This document shows, piece by piece, positions 32,785 to 44,204 of a stretch of 64,000 nt of DNA. The notes under the pieces are model-generated. The model did no database searches and was not told the DNA's origin. It saw only the letters and a list, made by a program, of their open reading frames with translations. The DNA is taken from the NCBI RefSeq assembly GCF_022968795.1, contig NZ_JALJRB010000021.1:1-64000 (forward strand), given 5' to 3'. The DNA is from Desulfatitalea alkaliphila (GTDB lineage Bacteria > Desulfobacterota > Desulfobacteria > Desulfobacterales > Desulfosarcinaceae). The position numbers and the translations under genes are program-made. Position 1 is the stretch's first letter. Every line of letters begins with the position of its first letter.

Positions 32785-34356
32785 CTACAGCACCGCGATC
32801 TTTTGTAACAGGGCCGCAACCGGCTCCACGCCTTTGACGGTGAGCAATCCGAAGAGACCGACCAAACCCAGCACAACAACCCCGAAAACGGCCGAAGCGC
32901 AGACATTGGCCCATTTGAGGACTTTGTCGCGACGCCGCATGATCCGTGGGATGGCGGTGATCACGGGCAATCCGTATTCGGCTTCCAAATCCTCGGGTTT
33001 TCGGTAGGACGGCTTAATGACAAACTCCGTCAGAAACACCAAACCACCGCCGATGGCCAATCCCAGGGCCATGGTCATCATGAACATTTTGCGCACATCG
33101 GGGGCAATGGGGCGTTGCGGCACCTGGGCAGGGTCGACGACCCGGAACTGCTCGCCCTTTTGTTTGCGTTCCATGTTGACGGCGATGTCGGCCTCGATCT
33201 TGCGGGCCAGCAAAGAGTTGTAGCTGGCCTGGATGTTTTCATAATCCCGGCGCAGCCCCAGCAGCTCCTGTTCCCGCCGCGGGGTGTTCTCGATGCGCCT
33301 TTTGTAATAGGCGACCTGGCCTTGCAGCTCGTCGATTTCACGCTCCAGGGCTTGGATCTCCCGGCGCACTTCGCTGACCTGGGCGCGCACTTCTATCGGC
33401 ACATTGGCGGCCGGCGGCGTGCTGCCGTCATCGGCGGCCAACCGCTGCGCTTCCCGGGCTTCAAGATCCTCTATTTGACGGATCAGTCGTTGAATGTCCG
33501 GGTGGCGTTCGGTGTAGCGCGCGCGCATGGCGTCCAATTGGGCTTTGAGCTCCTGCAATGAGGCGCCGCCTTCATCACCGCGGCGGTCGCCGCCGATCAC
33601 CACCACGGACGGTCCGCGGGCCGATGCCTGGTTGGTCAAATCGGAAAGGCGGGCGCGGGCATCCCGCAGGTTCTGCTGGCGGCTGGAAAGATTTTCCTGC
33701 AGGCGGTCAAGAATACGCAGATTGGTATCGAGCTGTTCGGGCAGTTCACCCATATTGGTACGGCGGTAGGTTTCGATATTGCCTTCCAGAATCTCGAGAC
33801 GGTCGCGCATGGCGGTCAATTCGGCATCCAAAAATTCACTGGTGCCCGCGGCCTGGCTCTCACGGACCACGATATTGGCGTTGATGAAGGAGCCGGCCAA
33901 ACCGTTGGTCACCCGGGTCACCAGCTCCGGGTCGCGGCCCTTGAAGGCGATGGAGAAAGCATCCGTACCGCGCCGGTCACGGATCACCTCCACCGATATT
34001 TGGCGTCGCATGGCTGCGATTTTGTCCTCCATAAACATATTGGCCTGGGCAGGTTCGCTGAAGAGGTTGAAATCGCTTATGACTTTTTCCAGGTTGGTCC
34101 GGCTCATGATCTGCTGGGAAATGGTGCTGATGCGCTCTCCCGGGTCGGCGGTGACGATGGACCGCACGAAGGCCTCCGGCACCCGTTGGGGTTCGACCAG
34201 AATAAGCGTCTTGGCTTCGTAGGTGCGGGGCATCGTAAAAGCCAAGTAAATGCCTACGATCAAGGCGGCGGCAAGGGGCAGCAAGATCATCCACCGCCGT
34301 CGCACAACCATATCGATGATCAGATCGGGGGTGATTTTAGCGGGCATGCTCATCAT
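32785..34356 (-). CDS. Polysaccharide chain-length determinant (Wzz-like), XrtA-associated
   Basis: About 523 residues. ATG 34356 has AAAGGTG seven bases upstream; an ATG at 34380 (8 codons longer) has no clear ribosome site. TM1 WMILLPLAAALIVGIYLAF, a long periplasmic coiled-coil region (residues ~170-410, many Glu/Arg/Leu), then VDPAQVPQRPIAP and TM2 MFMMTMALGLAIGGGLVFL, with a third hydrophobic segment near the end (VFGVVVLGLVGLFGLL), as in the PEP-CTERM chain-length family. Forms an inner-membrane oligomer with the tyrosine kinase. Confidence 0.92.
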   Translation of the reverse strand: MMSMPAKITPDLIIDMVVRRRWMILLPLAAALIVGIYLAFTMPRTYEAKTLILVEPQRVPEAFVRSIVTADPGERISTISQQIMSRTNLEKVISDFNLFSEPAQANMFMEDKIAAMRRQISVEVIRDRRGTDAFSIAFKGRDPELVTRVTNGLAGSFINANIVVRESQAAGTSEFLDAELTAMRDRLEILEGNIETYRRTNMGELPEQLDTNLRILDRLQENLSSRQQNLRDARARLSDLTNQASARGPSVVVIGGDRRGDEGGASLQELKAQLDAMRARYTERHPDIQRLIRQIEDLEAREAQRLAADDGSTPPAANVPIEVRAQVSEVRREIQALEREIDELQGQVAYYKRRIENTPRREQELLGLRRDYENIQASYNSLLARKIEADIAVNMERKQKGEQFRVVDPAQVPQRPIAPDVRKMFMMTMALGLAIGGGLVFLTEFVIKPSYRKPEDLEAEYGLPVITAIPRIMRRRDKVLKWANVCASAVFGVVVLGLVGLFGLLTVKGVEPVAALLQKIAVL

Positions 34357-34394
34357 GGCGGCACCTTTTTTCTTTGTCATTTAAAATCGATATG

Positions 34395-35771
34395 TTAAAC
34401 AATCTCATAATTCCTCATTTTGTTCAACATCGATTTGTAGCTGATATTGAGCAGGGCCGCGGCCCGCTTGCGATTCCAACTGGTGACGGCCAGGGCCTGT
34501 TGCATCAGCTTCTTTTCCGTTCGCTGCACATAATGGTCGCAAATCGATTTGAGGGGCACCCTGCCCAGGGCCGCCATGCACTTTTGGATTTCGGAGGGAT
34601 CCAAATCGGCCTCCATTTCAAAGGCGGCGGCCATGGTATCGCGGATGGTGGGTTGTGCCCAGGGTTGATCCGATTCGGCAAACAGGGATGTTTCGCTGCC
34701 CAAGTCAACCAACCGTTGCATAGTGTCGCACAGTTCATCCAAATTGCCCGGCCAGGGGTATCCGTAAAGCCGTTGGACCAAGTCGGCGGAGGGCAGCATG
34801 AAGCTCCTGTTGCGCCGGGCGCACGCCGCTATGACGAAGTGATCCATCAACAGCGGCAGATCCGGTTTGCGGTTACGCAACGGCGGCAGGTAGAAAGGAA
34901 TCACGTTCAAGCGATAGAAAAGATCGCGACGAAAGCGGCGCCGCTCAACCAAATCAGCCAATCCAACTCCCGCGGTGGCGATGAACAGCACCCGCGAGGC
35001 CCACCAATTGTCCTCCAGCAGCAGCAATATTTTGGATTGGGCTGCAGCGTCGAGGCAGTGCACGTTGTGCAATAAGACGGTCGCTCCCTCGGGGCGCGTG
35101 CCTGCCTGCACCACGGATGCCGGCCACCAGCCGTCTCCGGCCGCGTGGGCGGCGGCCATCCGGTCGTGGTCTGCGCTCGCGCCATTGAGTTGGGCACAGT
35201 CCAAACGGATAAAGGCGCCTTCGCCGTCGATGCGTTGGGCGATCATGCGCGCCAGATGTTCCTTGCCTGTGCCGCTTTCGCCGGTAATCAATATGGGATC
35301 ACAATTTTTGGTCACCCCTGCAAGGGCGGTGCGAATGCCACGGATCTCGGGCGTATCGCCGACCAGCAGTTCCTCTTGCAACGGTGCGGCGGGCAGCGGC
35401 GCACGCAGGGTGGTCTTCAACGCTTCGCAATCCAGTTGCTCCGCCAAGCCCGAGGCCAGGTACTGCACCGGAAACGGCGGATTCGACGTTTGTACGGGGT
35501 TCTCCATCATTGTTTTTGATAGCACCAGTAACCGTGCGCCCGATCTGCAGGCATGCAAGGCGCAGCCGAATCGCCACACGAGGGGGGTCGAATCGGTGCG
35601 CAGCACGACGGCCGCCGGGTCGATGGAGGCGAGGTTATCGAAACAATTGGTTTCCCGTTCGAAACAGAACACCCGCAGGCGTTCCCGAAGGAGCACGCTG
35701 CGCCAATGACCGCGCTCGGCGGCGCTTTTGGCAAATACAATAACAGGTTTCTGCAAGGAAGCGGTGGCCAT
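34395..35771 (-). CDS. Degenerate NtrC-like AAA+/Fis-HTH protein without GAFTGA
   Basis: 458 residues. Residues ~8-95 look like a receiver domain without the acidic pocket. The AAA+ domain has an intact Walker A (ITGESGTGKEHLARM) and arginine region (FRRDLFYRLNVIPFYLPPLR), but the L1 loop with GAFTGA is missing: that position reads CAQLNGASADHDRMAAAHAA. Walker B is ATVLLHNVHCLD instead of GTLFLDE. The Fis-type HTH (NRKRAAALLNISYKSMLNKM) is intact. It should bind DNA and perhaps ATP but is unlikely to open sigma-54 complexes. A strong sigma-54-like site lies upstream, and it is the first gene of the wzz/kinase/sugar-transferase run (14 bp to wzz). Confidence 0.8.
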   Translation of the reverse strand: MATASLQKPVIVFAKSAAERGHWRSVLLRERLRVFCFERETNCFDNLASIDPAAVVLRTDSTPLVWRFGCALHACRSGARLLVLSKTMMENPVQTSNPPFPVQYLASGLAEQLDCEALKTTLRAPLPAAPLQEELLVGDTPEIRGIRTALAGVTKNCDPILITGESGTGKEHLARMIAQRIDGEGAFIRLDCAQLNGASADHDRMAAAHAAGDGWWPASVVQAGTRPEGATVLLHNVHCLDAAAQSKILLLLEDNWWASRVLFIATAGVGLADLVERRRFRRDLFYRLNVIPFYLPPLRNRKPDLPLLMDHFVIAACARRNRSFMLPSADLVQRLYGYPWPGNLDELCDTMQRLVDLGSETSLFAESDQPWAQPTIRDTMAAAFEMEADLDPSEIQKCMAALGRVPLKSICDHYVQRTEKKLMQQALAVTSWNRKRAAALLNISYKSMLNKMRNYEIV

Positions 35772-36241
35772 TGTCTACTACATCCAGGTTGGTCGTTTTC
35801 GACATAAGGGCACTGTCGTTTCGATCCGAAGCGCTCAGGGCGCTCGTGTTGCACCTGAAAAAGCAAGGAACGTGCCGCCGGCCCGGTTTCGTCCTGCTTC
35901 CGATCCAGGCGCGTTTCACAATGGCAATTAAATTAGTATTTACAGTTTGATACGGAATTTGAAAACAGAAAGTAACGCTGATGCAGCTCCGGTGATCGAC
36001 CTGCTCCCCCCTATTCCATCTATGTAACGGAATGCCACTTTTGATAACTGCATTGCCATGACGGTCATCGGTCGATGTCTGGGACATCAGTGCAATCGGC
36101 ATGGGGATGGCGCACTGGTGCTTGGATACGGGGGGATACGGTTCGGATGAAAGAAAACAAACGCGACCGCACCTTCCTTCATGAGAAGTGCCGGGGTGGG
36201 CGCACTGATTGTGTTGCGTGCACGGAGGAACGAATTGGCCG
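35772..36241. other. Gap with sigma-54-like promoter, otherwise no recognised feature
   Basis: Contains the promoter-like site at 35861-35877. The remaining ~360 bp show no gene, repeat or terminator that I could recognise; some frames are open but lack family features. Confidence 0.6.
35861..35877 (-). promoter_or_regulatory. Candidate sigma-54 promoter of the degenerate regulator / wzz operon
   Basis: Minus strand CGGCACGTTCCTTGCT: 11 of 12 consensus bases of TGGCACG-N4-TTGCW with correct spacing, about 80 bp of leader before ATG 35771. Confidence 0.65.
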
Positions 36242-36451
36242 CTATGCATCCAAAAGGGTAAGAACGTTACCGTTTCGAGGAACGCGTCGCCGGTCTTCAA
36301 CATTCCGGCGATCCGCTCCCCTTCGTCTTTCCGGGATATGGAATGTATAGGAGAACTGCCTACGCTCGATATTTTTACGGCGACCGCCGTTATCTTCAAT
36401 GGTTTTATCCACCCAGCTATCCCCTTGGTCGCTTTGGTGACGGGTTTTCAT
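36242..36451 (-). CDS. Small Arg-rich protein of unknown function
   Basis: 69 residues. GGRRKNIERRQFSYTFHIPE followed by RRRGADRRNVEDRRRVPR: repeated RRxxxDRR patterns, as in small proteins and linkers common in sulfate reducers. No enzyme motif. The ORF sits alone between two sigma-54-type regulators, with a weaker sigma-54-like site ~90 bp upstream. Codon pattern and the strong family-like motif make it credible despite lack of a clear ribosome site. Confidence 0.55.
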   Translation of the reverse strand: MKTRHQSDQGDSWVDKTIEDNGGRRKNIERRQFSYTFHIPERRRGADRRNVEDRRRVPRNGNVLTLLDA

Positions 36452-36800
36452 GACGATACGGTTTGTTCCTGTTGCAGGGTTGGTTGCCCGGCTTGCGTTG
36501 TGATGACCGTGGTGTCGTTGTCGTTATGCAATGTTAGAAACCAAGCAAATTTCATACCTTGGCCCAAGAATAATTGATTCGAAAGCGGCATTCATAACCT
36601 ACCGATTGAATTAACAGGCAATTCCACGAAAACAAGGTTTCACCATCGGCAAACCAAACCCGATACCGGCAGCCCGTAGTTCCGTTCCATATGAAATTAT
36701 CTACCAAATGAATGGTAATATTTTAACCAATCGGGGTTGCGGCGGCACCACAGGTTGCTGCCGGCGGCCGGCAGGCGACACCTCGGATCAATCCATCGGA
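36452..36800. other. Gap holding a weak sigma-54-like site
   Basis: Only the site at 36544-36559 was recognised. The rest, including sequence downstream of the AAA+ activator stop, shows no gene or clear terminator. Confidence 0.5.
36544..36559 (-). promoter_or_regulatory. Weak candidate sigma-54 promoter for the small Arg-rich protein
   Basis: Minus strand AGGTATGAAATTTGCT: GG-N10-GC with a perfect -12 TTGCT but a poor -24 box. Confidence 0.35.
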
Positions 36801-37895
36801 TCAATCCAAGGGATACCCACCGTTGCCGCTCGGGGGATTGATGCTGAGCTCGGTGATTTTGTTCAACAGGGTTTTGTAACTGACTTTGAGAATCTTGGCG
36901 GCTTTGCTGCGATTCCAATCGGTTTTGGCCAAGACGTAGGTGATGATCTCGCGCTCCACCTTGTCCACGGCTTTTTTCTTGGCTTCCTTGAGGGAAAAGG
37001 CGCCGTTGGCGATCAGATCCTTGTTGTCCATTTCCAGCAACTCGGAAATGGGGTTCCGGCCACGAACGGGTGGCGCCGGGTCGGCGCCGTTGGATTCCGG
37101 ACTTGGCACGGGCGGAGCTGTTTGCTGAAGATTTTCCGGGGCTTCGAAAAGCTCGTCCACAATCTTGTCGGCGTCACCCAGTACCAGCATGCGCTTGAGG
37201 ACGTTCTGCAGTTCGCGTACATTGCCGGGCCAGTGGTAGCGCATCAGGCGATCGACGACATGGGGATCCAGCTTTTGCACGTTAATGCTGCCCAGTTGCA
37301 ACGCGAATTCCTGAAGATAATAGTCGATCAGGGGAGGAATATCTTCCGGTCTTTCGCGCAGGGGAGCGATGACGATTTTGATGATGTTCAACCGGTAGTA
37401 AAGGTCTTCCCGGAATTTGCCCTCCATGATTTCTTGCTTCAAGTCATGATTGGTGGCCGCGATAACCCACGTGTCGGTCTTGATATCCTTTTCGGATCCC
37501 AGGGGGGCGAATTCGCCGGTTTGCAACACATGCAGCAGTTTGGCTTGCAGCACGAGGGACATGTCGCCGATTTCATCCAGCAAAAGCACGCCGCCATGGG
37601 CCAATTGGAATTTGCCTTTGCGTTTTTGCTCGGCACCGGTGAAAGCACCCCGTTCATAACCGAACAGTTCGCTCTCCAACAACCCTTCGGGCAGTGCGGC
37701 ACAATTGATCTTTACGAAGGGTTTTCCCATTCGCGGCGACTTCATGTAGAGGTTCTGGGCGATGACCTCTTTGCCTACGCCGCTTTCACCGAATATCACC
37801 GTGTTGAATCCGGTGTGGGCGACGTGCTCCACCAGTTCGCGAATTTTGCGGATATTTTCGCTAACACCTATGATCGGGGGTCCCATATCAGCCAT
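36801..37895 (-). CDS. Sigma-54-dependent activator, AAA+ plus Fis HTH, no receiver
   Basis: 364 residues. Begins directly with the AAA+ domain: VIFGESGVGKEVIAQNLY (Walker A), ESELFGYERGAFTGAEQ (sigma-54 contact loop), GGVLLLDEIGDMS (Walker B), FREDLYYRLNIIKIVIAPLRERPEDI (Arg finger region). C-terminal helix-turn-helix WNRSKAAKILKVSYKTLLNKI. All functional motifs are intact. A free receiver protein is encoded 3 bp upstream. Together they correspond to the domains of PrsR-type regulators of PEP-CTERM systems, encoded as two genes. Confidence 0.93.
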   Translation of the reverse strand: MADMGPPIIGVSENIRKIRELVEHVAHTGFNTVIFGESGVGKEVIAQNLYMKSPRMGKPFVKINCAALPEGLLESELFGYERGAFTGAEQKRKGKFQLAHGGVLLLDEIGDMSLVLQAKLLHVLQTGEFAPLGSEKDIKTDTWVIAATNHDLKQEIMEGKFREDLYYRLNIIKIVIAPLRERPEDIPPLIDYYLQEFALQLGSINVQKLDPHVVDRLMRYHWPGNVRELQNVLKRMLVLGDADKIVDELFEAPENLQQTAPPVPSPESNGADPAPPVRGRNPISELLEMDNKDLIANGAFSLKEAKKKAVDKVEREIITYVLAKTDWNRSKAAKILKVSYKTLLNKITELSINPPSGNGGYPLD

Positions 37896-37898
37896 ATG

Positions 37899-38270
37899 CT
37901 ATTTGTTCAGCAACTTCTGAGCAGCTTGTTCCAGCTCCGGTAGTTTGAAAGGTTTTTCCATCACCAAGTCGGCTTTGGCCTCCTTGGCGAGCGCCTCGGG
38001 ATGCTCACCCCAGCCTGTGATGGCGATGACGGGCAAGTGCGGGTGCTTTTTCTTGACAATGGCGATAACGGCGACGCCGCTGATGTTGGGCAACACCAAG
38101 TCGGTGATAATCAGGTCCAGACCTTCCTTTTCATTTTCGATCACCTTCAGACCGTCCAGGCCGTTGGCCGCCGATAGCACTTCGTACCCCTTTTGCCTGA
38201 AATACTTGCACAAGGCCGACAACACCTCTTCCGTATCTTCGATGATCAACACTTTGAAAGGGGGACCCAT
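37899..38270 (-). CDS. Stand-alone response-regulator receiver protein
   Basis: 123 residues, one receiver domain: VLIIEDTEEV (acidic pair), LDLIITDLVLPN (phospho-acceptor Asp near residue 55), VIAITGWGE (Thr) and MEKPFKLPEL (Lys). GAGGAG upstream of ATG 38270. It precedes the AAA+ activator by 3 bp and likely controls it in trans; no histidine kinase is in the window. Confidence 0.93.
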   Translation of the reverse strand: MGPPFKVLIIEDTEEVLSALCKYFRQKGYEVLSAANGLDGLKVIENEKEGLDLIITDLVLPNISGVAVIAIVKKKHPHLPVIAITGWGEHPEALAKEAKADLVMEKPFKLPELEQAAQKLLNK

Positions 38271-38684
38271 CTATCGCTCCTCGATCATTGCAGCCGCGGC
38301 CCTCGGAATCCCGGTCGCTACCAGCCGGCCGCTTTCCACACGGAACCGGAATGTGATTCAACCGTATAATTTTGTATTATTAATTCAATCCGGGCGCCAT
38401 GGCAAGACCAAGTTCAGCCAACAAGTCGGCGAACGGGTCGCGTACGGCGGATTTACCCTCCCGATCCGCAGGGCGAAAAAAGCCGCCGGGACTTGTTGGG
38501 GTGGGTTGTGGGTTGTGGGTTGTGGGTGGTGAGTTGTGGGTGGTGAGTTGTGAGTGGTGGGTGCCACCCCCCGACGGGGGGAGGGTGGAAGGCACGACGC
38601 AAGGATGCCGGACCCTGATGGGCCTTTTGGCAATATACGGATTTCGTGAGTTATAATAGGGGACTACGGAAGCCTGAAGGAAGA
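38271..38684. other. Gap between receiver gene and PEP-CTERM gene
   Basis: Contains an A/T-rich segment (38361-38390) that may hold the promoter of the receiver gene, though no clear -35/-10 was found, and a C/A-rich tract (38493-38562). No gene recognised. Confidence 0.6.
38493..38562 (-). repeat. C/A-rich low-complexity tract
   Basis: GGGTTGT/GGGTGGT heptamer-like units on the plus strand, repeated about ten times with variation. Confidence 0.7.
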
Positions 38685-38882
38685 TCAGCGCAGCAATTTT
38701 CGCTTTACGACACTACCGAAACCGATGAGGCCCACACCGAACAGCAACAGGCTCATGGGTTCCGAGAAAGCCCTTGCCGCCATGGGTTGTGTATCGCCGA
38801 TGCCTGCCGCGGCGCTGACACACAACAGTACTACCGCGGCCACGCTTGAAGTAAGCAAAACAAATTTGAACGTCTTTTTCAT
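38685..38882 (-). CDS. Minimal PEP-CTERM sorting-signal protein
   Basis: 65 residues from ATG 38882 (AAGGGGGTG upstream). Three parts only: signal peptide MKKTFKFVLLTSSVAAVVLL with CVSAAAG as cleavage region, about 15-18 residues (GIGDTQPMAARAF), then the tripartite sorting signal SEPMSLLLFGVGLIGFGSVV + KRKLLR: SEP in place of PEP, hydrophobic span, basic tail. It is the only exosortase substrate visible in the window. After both cleavages fewer than 20 residues would remain. A sigma-54-like promoter sits ~50 bp upstream. Confidence 0.85.
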   Translation of the reverse strand: MKKTFKFVLLTSSVAAVVLLCVSAAAGIGDTQPMAARAFSEPMSLLLFGVGLIGFGSVVKRKLLR

Positions 38883-38932
38883 CTGAGCACCCCCTTTTTC
38901 ACTGCGATCTTTCATGAAGCTTGACAACCGTA

Positions 38933-38950
38933 AAGCAACAGCAATGCCAA
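38933..38950 (-). promoter_or_regulatory. Candidate sigma-54 promoter of the PEP-CTERM gene
   Basis: Minus strand TGGCATTGCTGTTGCT: 10 of 12 consensus bases with GG-N10-GC spacing and a T-run after the -12 box. Leader about 40 bp. Confidence 0.6.
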
Positions 38951-39117
38951 AATCGAAGGGGTAGTGTTTTTAAAACCTATTGATCTTTATTTTCAGTGAG
39001 TTGAATACAATTCGAGAATTTGTCGAAAGGATAAAGAGGAGGTCAGGAAAGGCAAGGAATAGGTATTCCACACCACAGCTTAGCAAGAATTGTGTAAAGG
39101 ACTACATACTCGGTGCG

Positions 39118-41007
<1,890 letters not shown>

Positions 41008-41943
41008 TTATTCTTCTTCGGTCATCTGCCCTTGCAATGCTTCCTGGATGAGCTGCCGAACCAGATCCTCTTCCGCCGACAGATCGTCCGGCGTAGTCGC
41101 CGCTTCAGGCGCGGAAGGCGCTGTCGGAACCGGCGGCGAGGCGATCAAACTTTCCGGGTCGAACCAATGTTCGGGCAAGGCAACATCGGTTTCCACCTTG
41201 CGCACGTCGATGCGCCGGACCAGGCGCAGGCCCTGGTAAACGGCAATCTGTGCGGGATACCACTGGCCGTCTTGTTGTCGCCACTGCCGATAGTGGAAGG
41301 TGACCCGCCGGGTCGGATCATCGCCGTGGATGCGAACCCAACGAAGCGGCAGCAGCCGCTCGCGATCGATCCACACCTGGGGTACCGATGGGTCCGGGTA
41401 GCGGGCGCCCAAAACATACACGATTCGCTCATCCGCAAGGCCCAGGCTGGTATTCTCCACATCCACACCGTCGGCCAGCAGCATGCGATGCAGATCTTGA
41501 CGCGAACGAAACAGGAACAGCTCGCCGTAACGCTCATCAAGGGCGATTTTTCGGGCGACCGGGCGGCCGTCGACCAGGGTTGTGTGCCGATCATCGCGGG
41601 TGATGCGAATACGCAAGGATTGCCGGTATGGGGTTTCCGATCGCAATCGACCGGGGAAGGCGTAGAAAAGGGTTTCATTCAGCGACCGGGATGCCGCTTC
41701 GCCGGCGTCCGGTTCATCGAACACCACCAACTGCTCCACGCGCAGGGTGTCGGCGCCCGACAGGGCCCGCACCATCAGTTCCAGCACATGGGCGCCCTGG
41801 AGCATGGCGGCCGGGGCGGGGATGGCGGAAAAAAACCACAGCAACACGGTCGCCATCAAAACGCGCAACAGCCCGCATCCGGTGAAGGGACGAAGGGATT
41901 TGCATTTTCGGATGGCGCGGGGCATACGATCCATTTGCTTCAT
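41008..41943 (-). CDS. Exported LolA-like outer-membrane lipoprotein-sorting family protein
   Basis: About 311 residues. N-terminal signal (LLRVLMATVLLWFFSAIPAPAA), then a beta-rich body with LFYAFPGRLRSETPYRQ, YVLGARYPDPSVPQVWIDRE and FHYRQWRQQDGQWYPAQIAV, resembling LolA/LolB-fold sorting proteins that bind lipid in the periplasm. C-terminal ~40 residues are acidic and Pro/Ala-rich. The start is uncertain (ATG 41943 or 41934). It follows enolase by 87 bp. Confidence 0.65.
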   Translation of the reverse strand: MKQMDRMPRAIRKCKSLRPFTGCGLLRVLMATVLLWFFSAIPAPAAMLQGAHVLELMVRALSGADTLRVEQLVVFDEPDAGEAASRSLNETLFYAFPGRLRSETPYRQSLRIRITRDDRHTTLVDGRPVARKIALDERYGELFLFRSRQDLHRMLLADGVDVENTSLGLADERIVYVLGARYPDPSVPQVWIDRERLLPLRWVRIHGDDPTRRVTFHYRQWRQQDGQWYPAQIAVYQGLRLVRRIDVRKVETDVALPEHWFDPESLIASPPVPTAPSAPEAATTPDDLSAEEDLVRQLIQEALQGQMTEEE

Positions 41944-42030
41944 TGCTTCAATTCGATGGCCAAGGGCAGTCCCCGGGAGCATGCCATCGACGCCGGCAAG
42001 CGCGGCCGATGGCATTCCCGACGGCGGCGA

Positions 42031-43329
<1,299 letters not shown>

Positions 43330-43429
43330 CTATAAATGGATATCCTGATCGTTCCCATCCACCGTACTTGAACATAGCGAAACCCCCTAATATCATTGGA
43401 GGCCTTCCTTCTTGACAATTTACGGGCGC

Positions 43430-43459
43430 ATGTTACTCTGCCGCCCGGTGTCATGTCAA
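43430..43459 (-). promoter_or_regulatory. Sigma-70 type promoter of eno
   Basis: TTGACA, 18 bp, TAACAT on the minus strand, about 115 bp before the enolase start. Confidence 0.5.
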
Positions 43460-43505
43460 GGTGATGAACCGGGGCGAACAGGGCTATCGCATGAAGAAAT
43501 CAAAA

Positions 43506-43551
43506 TTTTAAGTTTTAAGTGTTAAGTGTTAAGTTTTAAGTTAATGAATTC
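43506..43551 (+). repeat. TTAAG heptamer repeat, copy 1
   Basis: Tandem TTTTAAG/TGTTAAG units ending in TTAATGAATTC. Four copies lie between 43.5 and 47.1 kb. Confidence 0.8.
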
Positions 43552-43601
43552 TGCATTCAACATTCTCCGGCTACCTGCCGATAATATAAAGGAGGAACGT
43601 A

Positions 43602-44033
43602 TTGGGCGCCACGGAAAGCAAGAGTTCATACAACGAAGGCCATCTTTTTGTCGCGGCGATGCGTGTCCTGGAACACCAGCACGGGGCGCCGCCGTCCTTG
43701 GAGCAGATCGCCGCCCTGCTGCGGCTGTCCAACGAACAGGTGGGGCTGATGGCCCGGCGCCTGCACGCGGCGGGTATCATCGCGCCGGTGGAAAAAGCGT
43801 TCGCCGACCGTTGGACAGTGGCCGATCACCTGAAGCTGGAAGATCTGCCCCGCGAGGTGGAAGCGTCCCAACTGGACAGCGCTTTGCAAAAATTTCAGGC
43901 TGAACGGGACACGATGACCCGAAAGATCGCGTCGATCAAGGAGCAGCAGGAGCGCAAACGCAAGGACCTGTTTGCCGATATCGAAAAGAAGCTCAAGAAA
44001 GATCTGGGCAAAGATACCGAGAGTAAGTTTTAA
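43602..44033 (+). CDS. Conserved-looking hypothetical with winged-helix-like N-terminus and coiled coil
   Basis: 143 residues from TTG 43602, with GGAGG ten bases upstream. Residues ~10-65 (VAAMRVLEHQHGAPPSLEQI, LLRLSNEQVGLMARRLHAAG) look like a DNA-binding winged helix; residues ~95-140 are a charged Lys/Glu coiled coil. The last residues SKF and the stop come from the TTAAG repeat at 44025-44066, so the original C-terminus may have been changed. One of two plus-strand genes in this stretch. Function unknown. Confidence 0.65.
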   Translation: MGATESKSSYNEGHLFVAAMRVLEHQHGAPPSLEQIAALLRLSNEQVGLMARRLHAAGIIAPVEKAFADRWTVADHLKLEDLPREVEASQLDSALQKFQAERDTMTRKIASIKEQQERKRKDLFADIEKKLKKDLGKDTESKF

Positions 44034-44066
44034 GTGTTACGTGTTAAGTTTTAAGTTAATGAATTC
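44025..44066 (+). repeat. TTAAG heptamer repeat, copy 2
   Basis: Same arrangement as copy 1, ends in GAATTC; supplies the stop codon of the gene at 43602. Confidence 0.8.
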
Positions 44067-44081
44067 TATCTATTTTATTTT

Positions 44082-44100
44082 GACAAAGGACAGATTTGTC
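44082..44100 (+). promoter_or_regulatory. Inverted repeat upstream of the giant prepilin gene
   Basis: GACAAA-N7-TTTGTC overlapping a TTGACA hexamer; possible operator or promoter element, no good -10 seen. Confidence 0.3.
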
Positions 44101-44204
44101 CGAAAAAGCGAATGATGCAATACGTGGAGATGTTCCGGATTCCACGCAACCATCTGCAAGCGACAGGAAACCTTTGGTCGGACCGATCCATGGAGGTAGT
44201 ACCA

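Noticed and set aside
38600-38665. Plus-strand promoter-like TTGGCA...TATAAT
   Set aside because: Spacing is 19 bp and no plus-strand gene follows.
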